From contig CAJMSV010000003.1 in assembly GCA_905216175.1 (NCBI GenBank), forward strand, positions 1 to 55,304: a DNA stretch of 55,304 bases, given 5' to 3'. Origin of the DNA: an uncultured bacterium (lineage in GTDB: Bacteria > Actinomycetota > Coriobacteriia > Coriobacteriales > Coriobacteriaceae). The notes below the pieces were generated by a model. It made no database searches. It saw only the letters and a list, made by a program, of their open reading frames with translations, and was not told the origin of the DNA. Each line of letters opens with the position of its first letter. Positions within the stretch are counted from its first letter, which is position 1. This document shows positions 51,318-55,304 of the stretch, piece after piece. The translations under genes and the position numbers were made by a program.

Positions 51318-52208
51318 CTACGCGTTAATGTCCTTGAAGCCCTCACCGAAAGTTTCCGTAACGTCGGCCACGGTCACGATGGCGCGCGGGTCGCGCTCGC
51401 GCACGATCGTCTTGAGGGTATTGAGCTCTCGACGGCTCACGATGACCATAACCACTGGCTTCTCGGCACCCGAATACATGCCAGTCGCCTTAAACTTGGT
51501 ACAACCACGACCCAGGCCATACATGATATCGGCAGCGATATCAGGGAACTTGTCCGAGATGATGAGTACCATACGGCGTTTGTTGCCACCATCGACCACG
51601 GCATCGATCACGTAGCCGCTAATGACCATCGAAAGGCCTGCATACAGTGCGTTTTCGATTGAAAAGACCGGAGCCGATAGCGCGCATACGGCAACATCGA
51701 TCGCCATGACGGTCGAGCCCACCGGCAGCGAGGTGTTACGCGAGATGATTTGGCCAATCGTGTCCGAGCCGCCGGTGTTGGCGCCGGCGCGCAACACCAT
51801 GCCGTAACCGATGCCCGTAATAATACCGCCCCACATGGCAGGGAGCATCAGGTCCGCATCCGCCAGAGGTGCTACAAACGGGGCGAACAGATCGGTAAAG
51901 AAGCCCAGCAGCACAAAGCCCGTCGCGGTCTGCACCACGTAGAACATGCCGCCCTCGCGCATAACGACCAACAACAGCAAGGCGTTCATCACGATCGTCT
52001 GAATACCAACGGGAAGCGATAGGCCGCGCGCCGCGCCGACCGCCTGGATAATGGTGGCAAGGCCCGTAACGCCACCGGCGGCAAGACCGTTGGGAATCAA
52101 AAACAAGTCGGTCGCGATGGCGGCCAAGGCACACCCCAACATGATCTGGGGCAGGTCGTGAAAGAAGTTCATCGAAAGAATGCGCTTGATGTCCAGACGA
52201 TATGCCAT
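51318..52208 (-). CDS. YitT family membrane protein (second copy)
   Basis: A 296-residue protein with six hydrophobic helices from about residue 20 to 170, including LFLIPNGLAAGGVTGLATII and RAGANTGGSDTIGQIIS (the GGxD turn), and a C-terminal DUF2179 domain (about 195-290, VMVIVSRRELNTLKTIVRER and TVADVTETFGEGFKDINA). It shares the fold with the YitT protein at 1425-2447 but not its acidic leader, so the two are old paralogues. The start at 52208 has GGGAGG four bases before it. Confidence 0.92.
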   Translation of the reverse strand: MAYRLDIKRILSMNFFHDLPQIMLGCALAAIATDLFLIPNGLAAGGVTGLATIIQAVGAARGLSLPVGIQTIVMNALLLLVVMREGGMFYVVQTATGFVLLGFFTDLFAPFVAPLADADLMLPAMWGGIITGIGYGMVLRAGANTGGSDTIGQIISRNTSLPVGSTVMAIDVAVCALSAPVFSIENALYAGLSMVISGYVIDAVVDGGNKRRMVLIISDKFPDIAADIMYGLGRGCTKFKATGMYSGAEKPVVMVIVSRRELNTLKTIVRERDPRAIVTVADVTETFGEGFKDINA

Positions 52209-52223
52209 GCTGCCTCCCTCAAA

Positions 52224-52249
52224 AAAGCGCACCCAAACGGATGCGCTTT
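52224..52249 (-). terminator. Terminator between prfB and the YitT gene
   Basis: AAAGCGCA (52224-52231) and TGCGCTTT (52242-52249) form a perfect stem followed on the minus strand by TTTTTTGAGG. A palindrome CCCTGCGCAGGG at 52298-52309, followed by GGTTTTTG, may reinforce termination. Confidence 0.75.
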
Positions 52250-52373
52250 GAACTTCTTCTTGTATTCGATTCTACCGATTCGCCGGACAAAAACCACCCC
52301 TGCGCAGGGTTTATTCTGGATACAAACCCGTCCAACCGTTGGGCTTAGCATCGGTTTGAAGCCGCCCGATGTT

Positions 52374-53522
52374 TTAGACCTCCGAGCCTTCTGCATCGGC
52401 GTTGCCGGTGGCCCAGCGATGGTAGCCAATAACAAACGGGTCCAGGTCGCCATCGTCAAGAACGGCCTCGACATTGCTGGTCTCCACGCCCGTGCGTAGG
52501 TCCTTGACCATCTGGTACGGGTAGAGCACGTAGCTGCGGATCTGGTTGCCAAAACCAATCGTGGTCTTGGGTCCGCGAATCTCATCGAGCGCCTCGGCAC
52601 GCTTCTCGAGCTCAATCTCGTACAGGCGAGCCTTGAGGATCTGCATGCACGCGGCCTTGTTCTGGATCTGGCTGCGCTCGTTTTGGCAGGTGACCACAAT
52701 GCCGCTGGGGAAATGCGTCACGCGTACGGCGGAGTCGGTGGTGTTGACGCCCTGTCCGCCCGGGCCGCTCGCGTGATACACGTCCACGCGGATATCGTCG
52801 GGACTGATCTCGATGTCGATATCGTCAGGCAGCACGGGGATGACCTCGACGCCGGCAAACGTGGTCTGGCGGCGCTTCTTGTCGTCGGTGGGGCTAATGC
52901 GCACCAGACGGTGCACACCGGCCTCGGCGCGCAGCATGCCAAACGCGTCCTTGCCCTCGACGGTAAAGGTCGCACGGTCGATGCCGATGACCTCGGCCGC
53001 GGGGCAGTCGTTAATGGTGACCTTCCAGCCGCGACGCTGGCAGTACTTCATGTACATCTTAAAGAGCATGAAGGTCCAGTCCTGTGCCTCCAGGCCACCC
53101 TGTCCGGGCTTGATGGTCACAATCGCGTCGCCGTGATCGACCTCACCGGTAAACCAGCTCGAAAGCTCGAGCTCGTCGATAGCGCGGGCCAGGCGTTCTG
53201 CCGTAGCGGCAGCCTCCTCGCGCAATGCGGCGGCATCGGGGTCGTCGCCCATCTCCTCGGCAAGCTCCAGCGCCGCGCGGGCGTCAGATAGCTCGCCGCG
53301 CGCGGTATCCACGGCAGCGATATCTTCCTTGGCGCGAGCGATTTCCTCCATGGTGGCGCGAGCGGCATCGGCGTCATCCCAAAAGCCGGGGGCCACGCTT
53401 TTAGCCTCGAGCTCGGTCACGCGCGTGCGCTTCTCGTCCAAATGAAGATACGACTCGACCTCGCCGAGCCGGTCCGCAAACGCGTCCAGCTCGGCGGGCG
53501 TTACCTCTAAAGCCTCAGCCAT
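52374..53522 (-). CDS. prfB: Peptide chain release factor 2
   Basis: A 382-residue class-I release factor for UAA/UGA. The catalytic loop is intact (HASGPGGQGVNTTDSAVRVT, Gln in GGQ at about 255). The stop-codon reading tripeptide, SPF in most RF2 proteins, is SPT here (RISPTDDKKRRQTT). No programmed frameshift: the frame runs straight through the usual site (TAT CTT is kept but the in-frame TGA is absent), so there is no RF2 autoregulation. Its ATG overlaps the TAA of secA by one base (TAATG), so the two are coupled. A length slightly above the usual 365 comes from the N-terminal helices. Confidence 0.95.
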   Translation of the reverse strand: MAEALEVTPAELDAFADRLGEVESYLHLDEKRTRVTELEAKSVAPGFWDDADAARATMEEIARAKEDIAAVDTARGELSDARAALELAEEMGDDPDAAALREEAAATAERLARAIDELELSSWFTGEVDHGDAIVTIKPGQGGLEAQDWTFMLFKMYMKYCQRRGWKVTINDCPAAEVIGIDRATFTVEGKDAFGMLRAEAGVHRLVRISPTDDKKRRQTTFAGVEVIPVLPDDIDIEISPDDIRVDVYHASGPGGQGVNTTDSAVRVTHFPSGIVVTCQNERSQIQNKAACMQILKARLYEIELEKRAEALDEIRGPKTTIGFGNQIRSYVLYPYQMVKDLRTGVETSNVEAVLDDGDLDPFVIGYHRWATGNADAEGSEV

Positions 53523-55304
53523 TAACGATTCCTGCCGTGGCAGTACTTAAACTTCTTGCCGCTACCGCAGGGGCACGGGTCGTTGCGGCCCACGTTGACG
53601 TACGGATCGTCGCTCTCGGACTTGCGATAGGTGGTCACCTTGCCACCGTTGTTGACGGCAGCCGGACCACCCTGGACAGCCGTGCGGGCCTGCACCTGCG
53701 CCTGCTTGCGCAGCACCGAGTCGCCGTTGTCACCATCGACCTCGGCAGGACCGGAGAAGTGCGCACCCTCGAGCGCGGGCTCCTCCTTGTGCTCCACGGC
53801 ACGCGGGGCAGCCTTGATCTCGATGCGCAGAACCGTACGCAGATAATCCTCGTACATGGTATCGACGAGTATCTGGAACGCGCCGTAGGCCTCGGTCTTG
53901 TACTCAACCAGCGGGTCGCGCTGGCCAAAGCCGCGCAGGCCGATGCCGGTCTTGAGGTAGTCCATCTCCTGCAGGTAGTTCATCCAGCGGGTATCGATGA
54001 CGCGCAGCATGACCTGGGTGTTGAGCTCGCGCATCAGGTCCTCGCCCAAGCGCTCGGCCTTCATGTTGTAGCACTTCTCTACGTAAGCCAGGACATCGGC
54101 AGCCAGGGCCTCATAATCCTCGTCGGGGAACTTCGGCGTATCGATGTGGCCGGTGAGCTCCACAACCCACTTGCGCAGGCCCTCCAGGTCGCGCTCGCCA
54201 TCGTGACTGTCCTTGGTGCAGAACTCCTGCACGCAGCGGTACACGGTGTCGTGCATGACCTCGGTGATGTGGTCGGTCAGGTCCTTGCCGTCCAGAATCT
54301 TATTGCGCTCGGCGTAGATGACCTGGCGCTGCTTGTTCATGACGTCGTCGTACTCAAGGACGCTCTTACGCATGGAGAAGTTGATGCTCTCGACCTTGTG
54401 CTGGGCGCTCTCGACGGCCTTGGAGATGATCTTGTGCTGGATGGGCATGTCGTCGCCCATGTCGGCCGTGACCATCATCTTGGAGACGCGGTCCATCTTG
54501 TCGCCGCCGAACAGGCGCATGAGGTCGTCCTCGAGCGACAGGTAGAACTGGGTCTCGCCCGGATCGCCCTGACGACCGGAGCGGCCGCGCAGCTGGTTGT
54601 CGATACGACGGGACTCGTGGCGCTCGGTTCCGATAACGGTCAGGCCGCCGGCGGCAAGCACGCGCTCGCGCTCGGCCTTGCAGGTCTCCTTGGCCTCGGC
54701 GTTAAACTGCTCGAGCTGCTCGGGCGTCACGTCCTCCATGGTCAGGCCCTCGTACTCCAAGCGCTCGCGCACCAGCTCGTCGGGGTTGCCGCCCAGCAGG
54801 ATGTCGGTACCGCGACCGGCCATGTTAGTAGCGATGGTCACGGCGCCGTAGCGTCCGGCCTGGGCAACGATATGAGCCTCGCGCTCGTGATGCTTGGCGT
54901 TGAGGACCTCGTGCGCGATGCCGCGCTTGGTAAGGGCGGCGGACAGCTTCTCGGAGCTCTCGATGGAGACGGTGCCCACCAGGACCGGCTGGCCCTTGGC
55001 GTGACGACGCTCAACGTCGTCGGCGACGGCGTTGTATTTAGCCTGAATGGTGCGGTACACCAGGTCCTCGTGGTCCACGCGCTGCACGGGCTTGTTGGAG
55101 GGGATGACCTCGACGGGCAGCTTGTAGATCTCGCGGAACTCGGCATCCTCGGTAAGTGCCGTACCGGTCATGCCGGAGAGCTTGTCATACAGACGGAAGT
55201 AGTTCTGCAGGGTGATGGTCGCCAGCGTCTGGTTCTCCTCGCGTACGAGCTCGCACTCTTTGGCCTCGATGGCCTGGTGCAGGCCCTCGGAGTAACGGCG
55301 GCCG
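53522..55304 (-). CDS. secA: Protein translocase ATPase SecA (5' part outside window)
   Basis: About 594 C-terminal residues of SecA, the motor for preprotein export through SecYEG. Reading in from the window edge it has RRYSEGLHQAIEAKE, LSGMTGTALTEDAEFREIY, then the second helicase half (ATNMAGRGTDILLGGN; SGRQGDPGETQFYLSLEDDLM), the helical scaffold and wing domains, and a zinc-binding SEC-C tail DPCPCGSGKKFKYCHG that contacts SecB or ribosomes. The reading frame is open at the edge, so the N-terminal domain lies outside. It precedes prfB with a one-base overlap, a frequent order in bacteria. Confidence 0.97.
   Translation of the reverse strand, partial: GRRYSEGLHQAIEAKECELVREENQTLATITLQNYFRLYDKLSGMTGTALTEDAEFREIYKLPVEVIPSNKPVQRVDHEDLVYRTIQAKYNAVADDVERRHAKGQPVLVGTVSIESSEKLSAALTKRGIAHEVLNAKHHEREAHIVAQAGRYGAVTIATNMAGRGTDILLGGNPDELVRERLEYEGLTMEDVTPEQLEQFNAEAKETCKAERERVLAAGGLTVIGTERHESRRIDNQLRGRSGRQGDPGETQFYLSLEDDLMRLFGGDKMDRVSKMMVTADMGDDMPIQHKIISKAVESAQHKVESINFSMRKSVLEYDDVMNKQRQVIYAERNKILDGKDLTDHITEVMHDTVYRCVQEFCTKDSHDGERDLEGLRKWVVELTGHIDTPKFPDEDYEALAADVLAYVEKCYNMKAERLGEDLMRELNTQVMLRVIDTRWMNYLQEMDYLKTGIGLRGFGQRDPLVEYKTEAYGAFQILVDTMYEDYLRTVLRIEIKAAPRAVEHKEEPALEGAHFSGPAEVDGDNGDSVLRKQAQVQARTAVQGGPAAVNNGGKVTTYRKSESDDPYVNVGRNDPCPCGSGKKFKYCHGRNR

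Overview
The window is a high-GC, gene-dense bacterial chromosome segment with 46 protein-coding genes of normal size or small, one antisense-type small RNA candidate, one decayed fragment and many intergenic hairpins. Gene content (amino-acid fermentation-type 2-hydroxyacyl-CoA dehydratase activase fused to a DUF2229 protein, split transketolase, an LAQTG-anchored coiled-coil CAP protein, an SEC-C-tagged methionine aminopeptidase, Asp23/AmaP envelope cluster, a cholylglycine-hydrolase-like enzyme) points to an anaerobic gut Coriobacteriia member, most likely Collinsella or a close relative. This assignment is inference from gene style and base composition, not from a marker gene. No rRNA, tRNA, CRISPR array, phage or insertion-sequence transposase was seen.

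Layout. 1-5.1 kb (all minus strand): a zinc-ribbon membrane protein cut by the window start, a YitT-family protein, the amaP/DUF2273/asp23 operon and a YebC-type regulator. 5.3-10.4 kb (minus): a large polytopic membrane protein, lgt, a NifU-like protein, dCMP deaminase, type III pantothenate kinase. 10.6-17.5 kb: an OPT-family transporter (plus), a 1184-residue surface CAP/coiled-coil protein (minus), a DUF389 membrane protein (plus). 17.6-24.1 kb: a small membrane-anchored unknown, a decayed fragment, and the TetR plus 1595-residue activase operon. 24.2-24.6 kb: a compact convergent pair, a 41-residue hydrophobic/basic peptide gene and an opposing short structured RNA, which looks like a type I toxin-antitoxin locus. 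24.7-31.3 kb: HAD phosphatase, TetR/MFS pair with two matching operators, amtB-glnK, a CmpB-type membrane protein and an HD-domain protein.

31.5-38.0 kb (plus): a DXS-like thiamine enzyme lacking the usual acceptor-binding residues, then a complete polar amino-acid ABC transporter (binding protein, two permeases, ATPase) and a class-I glutamine-amidotransferase-like hydrolase. 38.1-44.5 kb: an Hpt protein beside a degenerate-GGDEF/receiver/HD-GYP protein, an alpha/beta hydrolase, a COG0731 radical SAM enzyme, SEC-C methionine aminopeptidase and a 2-hydroxyacid dehydrogenase. 44.9-55.3 kb: M18 aminopeptidase with a tightly coupled 60-residue ORF, a membrane-anchored Ntn hydrolase, phosphofructokinase, split transketolase, a second YitT protein, prfB and the 3' part of secA.

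The most distinctive DNA-level theme is a set of short intergenic foldback elements, several sharing a CCTGTCCC/GGGACAGG core in the loop, and at least four of which begin inside or directly after a stop codon. The most promising candidate for an undescribed system is the convergent small-peptide/antisense-RNA locus at 24.3-24.6 kb.
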